A stretch of DNA of 64,000 nucleotides from an uncultured bacterium (GCA_905214435.1 CAJMMA010000002.1:1-64000), one strand, 5' to 3'. Shown: positions 1-9,713, numbered from the stretch's first letter. Made by a program: numbers and translations. The notes: generated by a model not told the origin, from the letters alone.

Positions 1-17
1 TTGGGGAGGAGACATCG

Positions 18-3000
18 ATGAAAGCGAATTCAGACAAATCTAAGCAGAGTAAAAAAGCGACGCGCCGTGTACTGGCAGGCGTTTTGTGCGGAGCCTCCGT
101 TTTGAGCCTGGTACTGTCGCTCGTCATGCCCCCGATCTCGCAGGCCATTGCCAACGATGCCCAGGCAGCTCCTACCGAGGAAACTGTGATGGGGGGGGGT
201 TCCTCAACTGAGTCTACTGATGTAGAAAACACCAACAACGGGGATACCGAAAACCAGAATAGTGACGACGCCGAGGCCGATGAGACTGGCTCTTCAAATG
301 ACGTTGAGCAGAATCAGGCTGAGGATCAGCTCGAGGACGAGCAACGGGGTGAAGACGGTGAGACGTCGGATGACAATGCTGTAAAGGCGGCCGCGGAAGG
401 CGGGCAGACTGAAACGGCATCCGACAAGATAGATAGCGCGGAAAAGCTGAAATCTGGACTGGAGGCGGCAAGCGGCGCAGCCAACTTCGAACTTGTGAGC
501 GATATTAATATCAGCACGAATATTCTGCTCGACGAAGACGGTAGCAATATCACGCTGGATCTAAACGGCCATAAGATTAAGTATTCGAATAAAGATCAGC
601 CTCTGTTCAACATCACTAAAGGTGCAACGTTAACCGTCAAGGATAATGAGCAGACTGCAATGGATATTCCGACTGGCGACAAATTCGTTTGCCAGAATAA
701 TTCGCTCAGCAAAAATGGTAACCCTGCTTCCATGATCTACGACACTTCCAATATCCCTACCAATCTCACCTATTATGTAACTGGATCGTCTGTTAAGGCG
801 GGCAACACCAGTACTACCGAGACTCTGTATAAACATGAAACGAGTATCGGCGGTGCCATCGTGGCATGTGCTGACAAAGACAACCTGAATCATGACTACC
901 TGAAACTCATTAATCTCTATGCAACCAACGACAAGGGTGGTACGTTCAATCTCAAGAGTGGCGTGATTACGCAACAGAAAAATATCAGTGTTAACAGTTT
1001 GGTTTATGCCGAGAAAGGTTCTACCGTCAATATGAGCGGTGGCTACGTTTGCGGTGCAACCTCTAATAGCCAAGGCGCAGGCATCGAACTTGGCGTCAAG
1101 GACGGCAAAGGTGCCACTTTCAACCTCACCGGTGGCGTGATTGCAGGTAACCGCGCTCCCAATGGCGGCGGTGTATACGCTAACGGCGCCGATGTGTACC
1201 CTAAAGACCCTGAAACCAACATGACCAAAATCAACATGACCGGTGGCATAATCTCCGGTAATAGCACACTCAACGCGGGACTCGGTGGCGGCATTATGGC
1301 CAAGGGCGGCATCGTGACCGTTTCTGGTGGCTATATCACGAATAATAGAATGGTTCAGTTCTGCGGCCACGATGGCTGGGGTGACCATGGCGGCGCTGGG
1401 CTTGCTGCCAATAACGGCGCCCATGTCACCATTTCCGGTGGCCAGATTACTGGCAATTATTCTGAAGAAGCTGGTGGTGGCGTTTACGTTACCGATGTGG
1501 ATCGAAATGAGGAGTCTTCTCGTTCTGGAATGGCGTGGCTGAATATCACGGGAGGAATTATTGCCTCTAATGTGAGCAACCGATCCGAGGGTGCCGGCAT
1601 TCGTGTGGGCCAGATGGTTGACGCGATGATTAACGGAACTACGAGCAGCAAGGTCTACATTACGAATAACCATTGCATGTCTCGCTTTGACTGGGGCGGC
1701 GGCGGCATCTTTGTCCAGGGAAACTCGAATGCGGGTAAGGAATATACTGCTGGTAGATTATTTGTATACAACTCGTACATTAGCAGCAATACCGCCGGTG
1801 GCTATGGTGGTGGCGTTGCAGTCTGCCCGACGGGCAAGACGCTGGTGACGAACACTGACGGCACTGCAATCTTTGGCAATATATCTGCTGGCAATGAGCA
1901 AAATGCTGATGGCGATGAGCAGAATGCCAACGGTTACGATCCGGCAACTAACAGTGGTAATGAAGGCAAGCCCCATCTTTCAAGTGGCGGTAGCGAAAAG
2001 AATCAAGATCAAGATGCATACAACTCGGAGAAGTTCCGCGAGAACGGCCATGCCGATTTCTTCCTTGCGGCAAAGGATGGCCATAAGGAACCGCTTGCGG
2101 CAATAATCGGCAAGATGCTCGGCGGCGGAGACGCCAAGTATTCGGGAAGCAAAGAGCTCAACGAAGCTATAAAAATTCCTGCCGATGGCGGCGTGCAGAT
2201 TTATCGGAGTATCGGATTGACTTCGGATGTTCATGTTGGCGACGCTGAAGCAAATAATGCACAGGCGGCTGCTACAACCTTCATCACGGGCAACTATTCC
2301 TGGGACCATGGCGGCGGCATCATGTCGAACGGCGACCTGTACCTAGGCGTGCCTGCGGATACGTACGTCTACCCAAGCCTTAAGCTAAAGGCGTCAAAGG
2401 CGCTGAAAAATAAGCAAACCGAAAAAGAAGAAATGCTCACAAAAGATCAGTTTTCTTTCGCGGTTTATCGCAAGGATTCGGATACTGCGACGGCGCCTTC
2501 TTGGAAAAATGACTCTTTCAGCGATGGTGACTGCACCTTAGTCGGGTCTGCCAAGAATGACGCTGAAGGTAACATCACGTTTGACCTTGGTGAACAGTTC
2601 GTAGATAAGACTGTTGTGGCTAACAAGATTACATACTACTTGGTCGAACAGACCGGTGGAGACTCTGACATTGAGTACGACCACACTGTGTACGAGATCG
2701 AGGTGCAGCTCACGGACAACGAAACTTTGCTCATGAATGTGCCGAAGAAGGATGATTCAAGTCAGAACGTTCCGCTTTACGTCCATAACTATACGATTAC
2801 AAGCGTGAGTGCGACCAGGCGCTCCGGAGGTTCAACAAAAGCGCTGGGCACTATGGAAAGAGACGGCGAAGGCTATTATTCGATTATCGACTCCAACGCG
2901 GAAAAGACCTTCACCAACAAGTACACTCCGTACACCTCCAGCGGCTCCTGGACTCCTAAGGCGACTAAGGTCGTTAAGGGTGGCGAGATGAAGGAGTTTA

Positions 3001-3581
3001 CGCTCGAGTTTGCGAATAACCCGGACTTCAACAACGCTCAGACGGTTAAGACTTGGGTCGATGGCGACAAGTCCCAGACGCTTTCGTTCTTAAATGCGTC
3101 TGGTGAGGGGATTAAGTACTCGCTCTCTGATATCACGAAGAATCCCTTCACTGCCGGTGATCCTACGGGCCGTGGCGCTTCCAAGACCTTTACGTACTAC
3201 GTGTGCGAGAAGAATGAAAGTTCGATTTTCTCGCATTACAAGTTCGATCAGTCGGTCTATAAGCTTGACGTCACGATGACGGATCAGAAAGATGGCACGA
3301 TCGCTGCCACGAATGTGACCTACACCCAGACCAAGGACGCTGACGGCAACCCCATCGACGAAGCCGTTCAAACTCCGGTGAAATACAACGACGGATCCGA
3401 TACTTCTAAGCCGACCTCCATCCCCACCTTCACCAACACCTACTCCACTTCATTGCCCCTTTCTGGTATGTCGGGCGTCACTCTGACGTACCTTGCCGGC
3501 GCGGCGGTGCTTTGCGCTGCTGCGGCCTGGATGCACATTCGTCGCAAGGCGAATGCGAAGGGAGGCGAGCGTCGTGAATAA
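18..3581 (+). CDS. LPxTG-type pilus-associated adhesin with beta-helix and FctA-like domains
   Basis: Large secreted, wall-anchored surface protein of 1187 residues, probably the tip or adhesive subunit of the pilus. It starts at ATG 18 after a strong ribosome site (GGGAGGA, 4-10). A long signal peptide (hydrophobic core about residues 20-45) is followed by an acidic Glu/Asp/Asn-rich linker to about residue 145. Residues about 305-600 carry repeats of the form N-x-T-G-G-x-I-x-G-N ending in glycine triplets, typical of a right-handed parallel beta-helix. Two FctA/Spy0128-like pilin domains follow (about 784-930 and 977-1110). The C-terminus has the sorting signal LPLSG (about 1146-1150), a hydrophobic segment and a basic tail. 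Its stop overlaps the start of the next pilin gene. The DNA is visibly less GC-rich than that of the next gene. The ligand cannot be read from the sequence. Confidence 0.85.
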   Translation: MKANSDKSKQSKKATRRVLAGVLCGASVLSLVLSLVMPPISQAIANDAQAAPTEETVMGGGSSTESTDVENTNNGDTENQNSDDAEADETGSSNDVEQNQAEDQLEDEQRGEDGETSDDNAVKAAAEGGQTETASDKIDSAEKLKSGLEAASGAANFELVSDINISTNILLDEDGSNITLDLNGHKIKYSNKDQPLFNITKGATLTVKDNEQTAMDIPTGDKFVCQNNSLSKNGNPASMIYDTSNIPTNLTYYVTGSSVKAGNTSTTETLYKHETSIGGAIVACADKDNLNHDYLKLINLYATNDKGGTFNLKSGVITQQKNISVNSLVYAEKGSTVNMSGGYVCGATSNSQGAGIELGVKDGKGATFNLTGGVIAGNRAPNGGGVYANGADVYPKDPETNMTKINMTGGIISGNSTLNAGLGGGIMAKGGIVTVSGGYITNNRMVQFCGHDGWGDHGGAGLAANNGAHVTISGGQITGNYSEEAGGGVYVTDVDRNEESSRSGMAWLNITGGIIASNVSNRSEGAGIRVGQMVDAMINGTTSSKVYITNNHCMSRFDWGGGGIFVQGNSNAGKEYTAGRLFVYNSYISSNTAGGYGGGVAVCPTGKTLVTNTDGTAIFGNISAGNEQNADGDEQNANGYDPATNSGNEGKPHLSSGGSEKNQDQDAYNSEKFRENGHADFFLAAKDGHKEPLAAIIGKMLGGGDAKYSGSKELNEAIKIPADGGVQIYRSIGLTSDVHVGDAEANNAQAAATTFITGNYSWDHGGGIMSNGDLYLGVPADTYVYPSLKLKASKALKNKQTEKEEMLTKDQFSFAVYRKDSDTATAPSWKNDSFSDGDCTLVGSAKNDAEGNITFDLGEQFVDKTVVANKITYYLVEQTGGDSDIEYDHTVYEIEVQLTDNETLLMNVPKKDDSSQNVPLYVHNYTITSVSATRRSGGSTKALGTMERDGEGYYSIIDSNAEKTFTNKYTPYTSSGSWTPKATKVVKGGEMKEFTLEFANNPDFNNAQTVKTWVDGDKSQTLSFLNASGEGIKYSLSDITKNPFTAGDPTGRGASKTFTYYVCEKNESSIFSHYKFDQSVYKLDVTMTDQKDGTIAATNVTYTQTKDADGNPIDEAVQTPVKYNDGSDTSKPTSIPTFTNTYSTSLPLSGMSGVTLTYLAGAAVLCAAAAWMHIRRKANAKGGERRE

Positions 3582-5241
3582 GAAAGTTTGCTCCTTCCCG
3601 ATCTTGTTTGCGCTGCTCGCCCTCTTGATCGGCACCTGCACGGTTGTGTTCCCCGCATCCGCGCAGGCCGCGCCGAGCGCGACCGGATCCATCACGGTGA
3701 CAGGCACCGTGGCGCGCTGCTACGACGCCTACCAGATCTTTGACGCCAACGTCGTCGATGACGACAACGACGCCAAGATCGCCACCGACCTTGTCTGGGC
3801 AAGCGATGCCGTGCGCGACGCCGCGCTGCCTGTGTTGCACAGCGCCGGCATGCCCAATTCCCAGACCACCGCACAGGAAGCTGCCGAGTGGCTCAACACC
3901 GATTCCCGCCTTACGAGCGCGCTGAGCGCACAGCTCGCTCGTTCCCTCCAGAGCTCTGGCGCCGTGTCCGTGGCCCTTAACGCGGGCACGACGGCCGAGC
4001 TGCCCTGTGGCTACTGGCTCATCGTCGCCAAAGACGACGCCATCTCCCAAAACGAGGCCGGCACCGCGCCGATCATGGCCCTGGTCGGCGGCAGCGCCGT
4101 CACCGTCAAGCCCAAGGCCGCGACGCCCAAGGTCCAAAAGCACGTGCTGGAGGACAGCACCGCCGCATGGCAGAAGGCCGCCGACGCCACGGTCGGCGAC
4201 GACCTGTACTGGCGCCTCTCGGCCACGATTCCCGCGGGCCTTGCCGCCTACGACACCTACGCGGTGCAGTTCGTCGACACCATGAGCGCGGGGCTCGACC
4301 CCTCCAAGGTCGCCGCGAGCATGCATGTGTACGTGGCTGCCGGGGCGGACGGCGGCTTCGATGCCGTCTCGACCGGCAAGGACGGGCGCGCCGGTACCGA
4401 GCCCGCACAGGGCTGGACCGACATCACGGCGTCTTGCACCACCAAGGTGGCCGCGGACGGGACCTTCACCGTGCGCACCGGCGACCTGATCGCCGTGCTC
4501 AGCGGGGCTGACGCTTTCACTGCGGGCGCCCGCGTGGTCGCCGTGTACAATGCGCCGCTCAGTAGCGCGTGCAACCACGGCATCGCGAAGGGCAACCCCA
4601 ACGAGGTCTACCTGCGCTACCCGCGCTCTCCCTTTGCCGACCAGTCCGGCGACGCCGGCTTCACCCGCACGCCGAGCGACGACGCGTGCGCCTACACCTG
4701 GGATCTCGCACTCACCAAGCGCGGCAGCGACGGCGACAAGCCGCTTGCCGGGGCGGTCCTGAGCATCGCCGACGACCGCGGCCGCACACTGGCGGCCGAC
4801 GGCACGTGGGATGCGGAGGGCAAGGCCACCGTCACCACGGGCGAGGACGGCCACGTGACCGTCTCGGGCGTGGACTCTGGCAAGCTGGAGATCCGCGAGC
4901 TCAAGGCGCCCAAGGGCTACACCGCCTTCGAGGGCACGCGCTCCGTGACGGTCAAGGCCGAGGGCCTGGACGTCGACCAGGTGGCCGCTGCCAAGCCCGA
5001 ACTCACCATCACGGCCGAGTCGCCCCTGCGTGCCGACAGCGCGGACGGCTCGACGGGCAGCCTGGAGGCATCGCTCATCAACACGCCCACCGGCACACCC
5101 CCTAGCATTACCACCGGAGGCTTTATGCCCTCGACTGGCGATATGGCAATGTACGCCGCGGCCGCCGCAGCGGTCGCCGGAGCCGCGCTCATCGTGGTCG
5201 CGCTCCTGGTCAAGCGGGGAGGTGGCAGCCATAAAGAGTAG
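3574..5241 (+). CDS. LPxTG-anchored minor pilin with Cna-B domain
   Basis: Secreted pilin subunit of 555 residues. I chose GTG 3574 because GGAGGCG (3561-3567) precedes it and the signal peptide (hydrophobic core LLALLIGTCTVVFPASAQA) then sits at the N-terminus; it overlaps the upstream stop by 8 bases. An N-terminal pilin domain (SITVTGTVARCYDAYQIF) resembles that of the next gene. A Cna-B type domain lies at about 378-470 and contains an E-box-like LEIRELKAPKGY. The C-terminus has the sorting motif MPSTG (about 518-522), a hydrophobic helix and KRGGGSHKE. Such domains form intramolecular isopeptide bonds in known Gram-positive pilins; the bonds themselves are inferred here. The gene is strikingly GC-rich next to its two neighbours, which hints at a different origin or allele exchange. 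It is probably the basal or accessory subunit. Confidence 0.83.
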   Translation: MNKKVCSFPILFALLALLIGTCTVVFPASAQAAPSATGSITVTGTVARCYDAYQIFDANVVDDDNDAKIATDLVWASDAVRDAALPVLHSAGMPNSQTTAQEAAEWLNTDSRLTSALSAQLARSLQSSGAVSVALNAGTTAELPCGYWLIVAKDDAISQNEAGTAPIMALVGGSAVTVKPKAATPKVQKHVLEDSTAAWQKAADATVGDDLYWRLSATIPAGLAAYDTYAVQFVDTMSAGLDPSKVAASMHVYVAAGADGGFDAVSTGKDGRAGTEPAQGWTDITASCTTKVAADGTFTVRTGDLIAVLSGADAFTAGARVVAVYNAPLSSACNHGIAKGNPNEVYLRYPRSPFADQSGDAGFTRTPSDDACAYTWDLALTKRGSDGDKPLAGAVLSIADDRGRTLAADGTWDAEGKATVTTGEDGHVTVSGVDSGKLEIRELKAPKGYTAFEGTRSVTVKAEGLDVDQVAAAKPELTITAESPLRADSADGSTGSLEASLINTPTGTPPSITTGGFMPSTGDMAMYAAAAAAVAGAALIVVALLVKRGGGSHKE

Positions 5242-5349
5242 CTGGCAGCCCCACAGAGAGCGGGGCGAGACGTAGCGAAGCAGATGCTAAGACACAGACA
5301 GATGATGATCGATCGAATGAGAACCAACCGGAAAACGGAGGAAAAGAAG

Positions 5350-7110
5350 ATGAGCATGAGCAAGAACATCGCACGCCTGGCAGTAACCGCCGGCCTCACC
5401 GCAACCCTGAGCTTCGGCGGCGTCATGGCTCCGGTGACCATGGCGTTTGCCGAGGGCACGCCGACGGTGGCCACGGAGAAGGGTAAGGTGGCTATCACCG
5501 ACGAAACATACACCGGCACGACATTCAAGGGCATTCAGATCTTCACCGCGAAGGTCACGCAGGGTCAGAAGGGCGATGGGAGCTGGGATGGCTCGGCCGC
5601 TAAGACTCTTTCCGATATTCAGTGGGCTCCGGGTAATGTGAAAACCCTCGTTACGACTGCGCTCAAAGACGTTACTGGAGCACCTGACGTAGATGCTGAC
5701 GCCCAGACGTGGGCGGAGTTCATCAGCACGACTCAGGGCTCTAATTTTGGAGAGACTACGGCGGTTGATACTGGTACAACTCTTGACTTGATTGCCAAGG
5801 CCTTGGAAGGGGACAAGATCCTCACGTGGACAAAGCCAAGCGATTCCACCAAAGGTAGCTTTAAGGATCTTGATAATGGCTACTGGCTTTTCGTGACCGA
5901 TACGCCCAGTACGACCAGCGGTGCTAATGGCAATACTGATGCGTATACCTCGCCGATTTTCACCATCGTCGGTGGTTCTGACGTTAACGTGGCCCCCAAG
6001 AAGGACGTCCCCAAAGTGACCAAGGCCGTAAAGGATGACAAGAACGGCAAGTTTGTTACGGACGATAGCAAGAATGTCTTTACCGCAGCCAACAAGGCTG
6101 CCGACTCCGCTGCTGAACAGCCTGTTGAATATCAGCTTGCCGGCACTGTGGCTAGCAACATTAACACGTATGTCAAGTACAGCTACACTTTCACTGACGA
6201 GCTCCCCTCCACGATGGTTCCAGAGCTTCAGGGTGGTAACCCAGTCGTTGAGGTCAAGATTGACGATTCAGTCGTGGATCCCGCTTGCTACAGCGCGACC
6301 TATGTCCCGGGGGAAAGCACGAATACGCTCACTGTTTCCTTCGAGAACCTCAAAGAAGCAAAGGATAAGGCCGGCAATCTCATCAACGTTGACGGTAGTT
6401 CGACAGTCTATGTGAACTATGAGGCAAAACTGGTTGCTGGCAAGATTAACGCGGATATGCTCGGCAAGGCCCAGGTGAACAATGTCAAGTTGACCTATTC
6501 CAACAACCCGCACACCAATGGCACCGGTACCACGGTTGACCATCCGGCCTACGACTACACCTATGGTATCGACGTTACCAAGGTTGGCAGCGATAATGAT
6601 GAGGCCGGCAACCCTAAGACTCTCAAAGACGTCGAATTCACGCTGAAGGAGCAAGGCACCAGCAAATTTATCAAGGCCGACGGCACCACGACGTCAAATG
6701 AGAATGAAGCAATACTGACCACCACCTCCGAAGGCAAGATCAACGTTGTCGGCCTCGATGAGGGCACCTATATCCTCACGGAGGTTAAGCCTGCGCCTGG
6801 CTACAACAACTCCGCGGCAAACGGTGTGACCTTTACTATCAGCCGCACGCTCAATCAGGACGGTGCGAATGTGACGCCCGACACGACGAGCGCCATTGTG
6901 GCAGGTCAAGATGTTGTTCAGGAGGGCTCCGCGAAAGCTGAAGTCGGCAAGCTCAGCTTCACCATCGTCGACAAGAAGGGCTCCAACCTCCCGCTGACCG
7001 GTCTTAATGGCGTGACCTTCACTTGGATTGCTGGTGGCGCGGTGCTGTGCATCGGTGTGGCTCACCTCATCCGCAGCCGTAAGCAGGCCGAGGAGTCCGA
7101 GCAGGAGTAA
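5350..7110 (+). CDS. Major (backbone) pilin, SpaA/isopeptide-forming type
   Basis: Probable shaft subunit of the pilus, 586 residues. ATG 5350 is chosen because ACGGAGGAAAAG lies directly upstream and the signal peptide (NIARLAVTAGLTATLSFGG) follows at once; an earlier in-frame ATG at 5284 would add a charged 22-residue extension. An N-terminal pilin domain ends in SDVNVAPKKDVPKV, the position of the lysine-bearing pilin motif used by class C sortases. A central domain covers about 225-395. A Cna-B domain (about 404-520) has the E-box-like ILTEVKPAPGY. The sorting signal is LPLTG (547-551), followed by a hydrophobic helix and RSRKQAEE. It is last in the three-pilin operon and is followed by a terminator hairpin at 7212. 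Polymerisation by the sortase at 8715 is inferred from linkage. Confidence 0.85.
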   Translation: MSMSKNIARLAVTAGLTATLSFGGVMAPVTMAFAEGTPTVATEKGKVAITDETYTGTTFKGIQIFTAKVTQGQKGDGSWDGSAAKTLSDIQWAPGNVKTLVTTALKDVTGAPDVDADAQTWAEFISTTQGSNFGETTAVDTGTTLDLIAKALEGDKILTWTKPSDSTKGSFKDLDNGYWLFVTDTPSTTSGANGNTDAYTSPIFTIVGGSDVNVAPKKDVPKVTKAVKDDKNGKFVTDDSKNVFTAANKAADSAAEQPVEYQLAGTVASNINTYVKYSYTFTDELPSTMVPELQGGNPVVEVKIDDSVVDPACYSATYVPGESTNTLTVSFENLKEAKDKAGNLINVDGSSTVYVNYEAKLVAGKINADMLGKAQVNNVKLTYSNNPHTNGTGTTVDHPAYDYTYGIDVTKVGSDNDEAGNPKTLKDVEFTLKEQGTSKFIKADGTTTSNENEAILTTTSEGKINVVGLDEGTYILTEVKPAPGYNNSAANGVTFTISRTLNQDGANVTPDTTSAIVAGQDVVQEGSAKAEVGKLSFTIVDKKGSNLPLTGLNGVTFTWIAGGAVLCIGVAHLIRSRKQAEESEQE

Positions 7111-7211
7111 CGCTCGCTCACCCATCCCTTTGGCAGGTGGGATGTGATGGCCATGAGACTTGCGGACACTTTTCTCGTCCATCCACGTTCTTGCTTTGCC
7201 ATTCTCTTTTC

Positions 7212-7248
7212 GGGGCAGACTCCGCACTGGAGTCAGCCCCGTTTTTTT
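7212..7248 (+). terminator. Intrinsic terminator of the pilin operon
   Basis: A 12-bp stem with one mismatch (arms GGGGCAGACTCC and GGAGTCAGCCCC, 5-base loop) is followed by seven T residues. It lies 100 bp after the major pilin stop and separates the pilins from the regulator and sortase genes. Confidence 0.85.
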
Positions 7249-7396
7249 GGGATAACGCAGCCAGCCTCCACCGTCCGATGCGGGTACGTTCGTCATCGCG
7301 TTTCTTGACTCGTATGAGGTTCGGATTAAGGTCCGTAGGCGCACGCGCGGTGCGGACGGTAGAAGGCATTTGCGCCGCAACAAGCGCAAATAAGAA

Positions 7397-7420
7397 TGCC
7401 CGGGGGTCGGATCCCGGGCA
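7397..7420. repeat. GC-rich hairpin, arms TGCCCGGG/CCCGGGCA
   Basis: A perfect 8-bp stem with an 8-base loop, followed only by TTTAAC. It could be a weak second terminator or a processing site in the 510-bp space between the major pilin and the regulator gene. The rest of that space (7111-7587) shows no convincing gene. Confidence 0.45.
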
Positions 7421-7587
7421 TTTAACAAAAGCTGAAAACTAGGCCGCCCGCGCTCCCAAACATTTACGCGGGGTGCGTCGTTTTCTCTTGACATTGTATC
7501 CCGAATCGCCCCGCCGATTCGAGACATTTTGAAAACGCAAATGCTGGCCCATGCATGAGAGGAAGCTCGTTAATTCCGAAAATTATG

Positions 7588-7611
7588 TATAATTCCAATA
7601 TAAATTGGAAT
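7588..7611 (+). promoter_or_regulatory. -10 box and overlapping operator-like palindrome
   Basis: A perfect TATAAT (7588-7593) is overlapped by the inverted repeat ATTCCAAT-ATAA-ATTGGAAT (7592-7611), in an unusually AT-rich patch just before the regulator gene. No clear -35 box is visible. Overlap of the palindrome with the expected transcription start suggests repression, possibly autoregulation by the adjacent winged-helix protein (inference). Confidence 0.55.
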
Positions 7612-7620
7612 CAAACGAAA

Positions 7621-8592
7621 ATGATGGAAATGAACGAAGCGCTAATCTACTTACAAGAAGCACTAGGCCTCTCCGCCAAGATCAAAACTTGGCCTGGATT
7701 CGCACGCTTGCCGCTGCATCTGCGGGCGATTGAGGTCCGCGCTGTTGACGCAAACGGTTTTTCGTTTTTGCTTGCGAGCTGGCCTACTGGCGTCGGGCTT
7801 CCCGAGGCCAAGAGAGTCTATAGTCAGCTAGCCTTGCGCGCGGAGACTCCTGTTGTCGTTTCGTTTCCTGATGCCGATGCACGTCAGCGCAAAGCATTGG
7901 TCGCACAAGGGATTCCGTTTGTTTGCCCCGGTAGACAGGCTTTTCTTCCATTTATGGGCACAGCTTGCACGGAGAGGGGCGGTGCCCGGTTTCGCAATCA
8001 CGCGACCAAGATGTCACCCAACGCGCAAGCTGCCGCAATCTGGGGAGCAGCCCGGGAGCCATATCGTCCCTATGACCTTTGTCGTGCGCTTGGGATCTCG
8101 GCAAGCCGCGCGAGTGAGGCCATAACCGAGCTTGTTGACAGGGGACTCGCGAGGCGCGAGCGTCGCGAGCGACGTGTCGTTGTGTTTCCTGTTGCCGTTG
8201 ATCTTCTGCTCAGTGAGCACATGGCAGAACTTTCCTCGCCTGTCTCGAAGGTTATTTTTGCAAGGAAGGCACCACAGGTCGACCGCCTCGCTGACGCTGG
8301 GGAGACGGCGCTCGCTGCGCGTTCGATGCTCGCTGCACCGGGCATGGAACAAAAGGCCGTCTTAAGAAGTGCATGGCGTCAACTGAGCGACCTCGAAGTC
8401 GCAGACGGGGAGTTGCCGGATAACGAGACGGCGATGATCCAAGTGTGGCGCTATGCGCCCGTGTTTGCCGACTCCTCCCGCGTCGACGACATTTCGCTTG
8501 CGCTATCTTTGGCGGCAATCGACGATGAGCGAATTCAGCTCGAAGTCGATCGCATGTTTGGAAAGGAATATCCATGGCAAGAAGCGCTGTAG
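7621..8592 (+). CDS. Winged-helix DNA-binding protein in the pilus locus
   Basis: A 323-residue protein counted from ATG 7621 (ATG 7624 and 7630 are equally possible; no strong ribosome site). The N-terminal half (about 1-125) has an alternating hydrophobic pattern and ends in VSFPDADARQRKALVAQGIP and a QAFLPFMG segment. About residues 130-200 form a MarR-like winged helix (SPNAQAAAIWGA; LCRALGISASRASEAITEL as the recognition helix; basic wing LARRERRERRVVVF). The C-terminal 120 residues are helical. I do not recognise a named family; similar proteins in Firmicutes are annotated loosely as MarR-like. It sits between the pilins and the sortase, downstream of its own palindromic operator candidate, so control of pilus or sortase expression is the simplest guess. 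Confidence 0.6.
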   Translation: MMEMNEALIYLQEALGLSAKIKTWPGFARLPLHLRAIEVRAVDANGFSFLLASWPTGVGLPEAKRVYSQLALRAETPVVVSFPDADARQRKALVAQGIPFVCPGRQAFLPFMGTACTERGGARFRNHATKMSPNAQAAAIWGAAREPYRPYDLCRALGISASRASEAITELVDRGLARRERRERRVVVFPVAVDLLLSEHMAELSSPVSKVIFARKAPQVDRLADAGETALAARSMLAAPGMEQKAVLRSAWRQLSDLEVADGELPDNETAMIQVWRYAPVFADSSRVDDISLALSLAAIDDERIQLEVDRMFGKEYPWQEAL

Positions 8593-8714
8593 AGGGTCTC
8601 CAAGAATTCGGACCGTAGGCGGTGCTTCGGTCCTAGCTGCGTTGTCCGGCGTATGAGTTCGCTAATCGGCTATTATTTGTTTAGACAACTTGAGTTGTAG
8701 AGGAGTGACCGGCG

Positions 8715-9653
8715 ATGGTGCAGGGCGCCAAACATATGAAGAGCAATAACGCCGCGGCCAATGGCGGCTCAAGCTCTCAGCCCAAACCTCAACCAAAACC
8801 TAAGCGCCGCCGCAAGCGGCTGCCGCGCTGGGCCGACCGGCTCATCACCATCGTTATCATCCTTATTGGCGTGGGCCTTATGACCTGGCCGTGGATCTTG
8901 GACCGGCTCGAAGCCTCGGGCGTGTTCAACCAGATCAGCACCGTGTCCAGCACCGTGGACGCGCTCTCGGAGGAGGAGCGTGAACGCATCTTGCTGCAGG
9001 CGCGCTCCTTTAACGAGCAGCTGGCGGGCGAGGCCACCGAGCTCCCCGCCGACCAGATTGAGCCCTACGCCCAGCAGCTCATCTTTGACCGCGACCCCAT
9101 GATGAGCTGGGTCGAGATCCCCTCCATTGACGTGAGCATGCCTATCTACCACGGCACGAGCGAGGAGGTCCTTATGGCGGGCGTCGGCCACCTAGAGGGC
9201 ACGAGCCTGCCGGTGGGCGGCACCTCGACGCATTGCGTGCTCACCGCGCACTCGGGCATGCGCAACCTGAGCATGTTCGACGACATCCATTCGTTGGAGC
9301 CGGGCGACCTGGTGCTGCTGCACACCATGAACAAGACGCTCGCCTATAAGATGGTGGACTCCGAGGTCGTGCTGCCCGAGGAGATGGAGTCGCTGACCAT
9401 CGAGCCGGGCGCCGACAAGGTGACGCTCGTCACCTGCACACCCTACGGCGTGAACGACCATCGCCTGCTGGTGCATTGCGTGCGCACCAAGTACAACAAG
9501 AAGGACGTCGACAAGCAGAAGTCGCTGGCCGGCCGCCACTGGGGCAAGCGCGAGTTTGCCGTGCTCATTGTGGTCGTAGCCATTGTGCTGTTGCTGCTGG
9601 ACATCGTGATCCACGCGATCCGCAAGCGCCGCAAGGCCAAGGCCTCGGCATAG
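8715..9653 (+). CDS. srtC: Class C (pilin-polymerising) sortase
   Basis: Membrane-bound transpeptidase of 312 residues that joins pilin subunits at their LPxTG motifs. ATG 8715 has AGGAG at 8701-8705; ATG 8736 is an alternative. A basic N-terminus precedes a first membrane helix (about 43-62, LITIVIILIGVGLMTWPWIL), and a second helix near the C-terminus (about 279-300) is typical of class C enzymes. The catalytic residues are visible: His179 (TAHSG), Cys241 (TLVTCTPYGV) and Arg250 (DHRLLVH). A DPM-x-x-W segment before the catalytic domain (RDPMMSWVEIP) is at the usual lid position. It is separated from the pilins by a terminator and a regulator gene, so it may have its own transcription. Confidence 0.93.
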   Translation: MVQGAKHMKSNNAAANGGSSSQPKPQPKPKRRRKRLPRWADRLITIVIILIGVGLMTWPWILDRLEASGVFNQISTVSSTVDALSEEERERILLQARSFNEQLAGEATELPADQIEPYAQQLIFDRDPMMSWVEIPSIDVSMPIYHGTSEEVLMAGVGHLEGTSLPVGGTSTHCVLTAHSGMRNLSMFDDIHSLEPGDLVLLHTMNKTLAYKMVDSEVVLPEEMESLTIEPGADKVTLVTCTPYGVNDHRLLVHCVRTKYNKKDVDKQKSLAGRHWGKREFAVLIVVVAIVLLLLDIVIHAIRKRRKAKASA

Positions 9654-9667
9654 GACATTCTCCAGAA

Positions 9668-9700
9668 CCACCACAAAGGGGACAGACACTTTTGTGGTGG
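9668..9700. repeat. Palindromic repeat, CCACCACAAA...TTTGTGGTGG
   Basis: Perfect 10-bp arms around a core containing GGGGACAGACAC. A degenerate relative lies at 49059-49094. It sits 14 bp after the sortase stop, so it may end transcription, but no T-run follows. Confidence 0.75.
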
Positions 9701-9713
9701 CCGGGACTCCCGA

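Noticed and set aside
3478..5232. Minus-strand open frame of 584 codons over the minor pilin
   Set aside because: Arg/Gly/His-rich shadow of a GC-rich gene; the sense product has a signal peptide and sorting signal.
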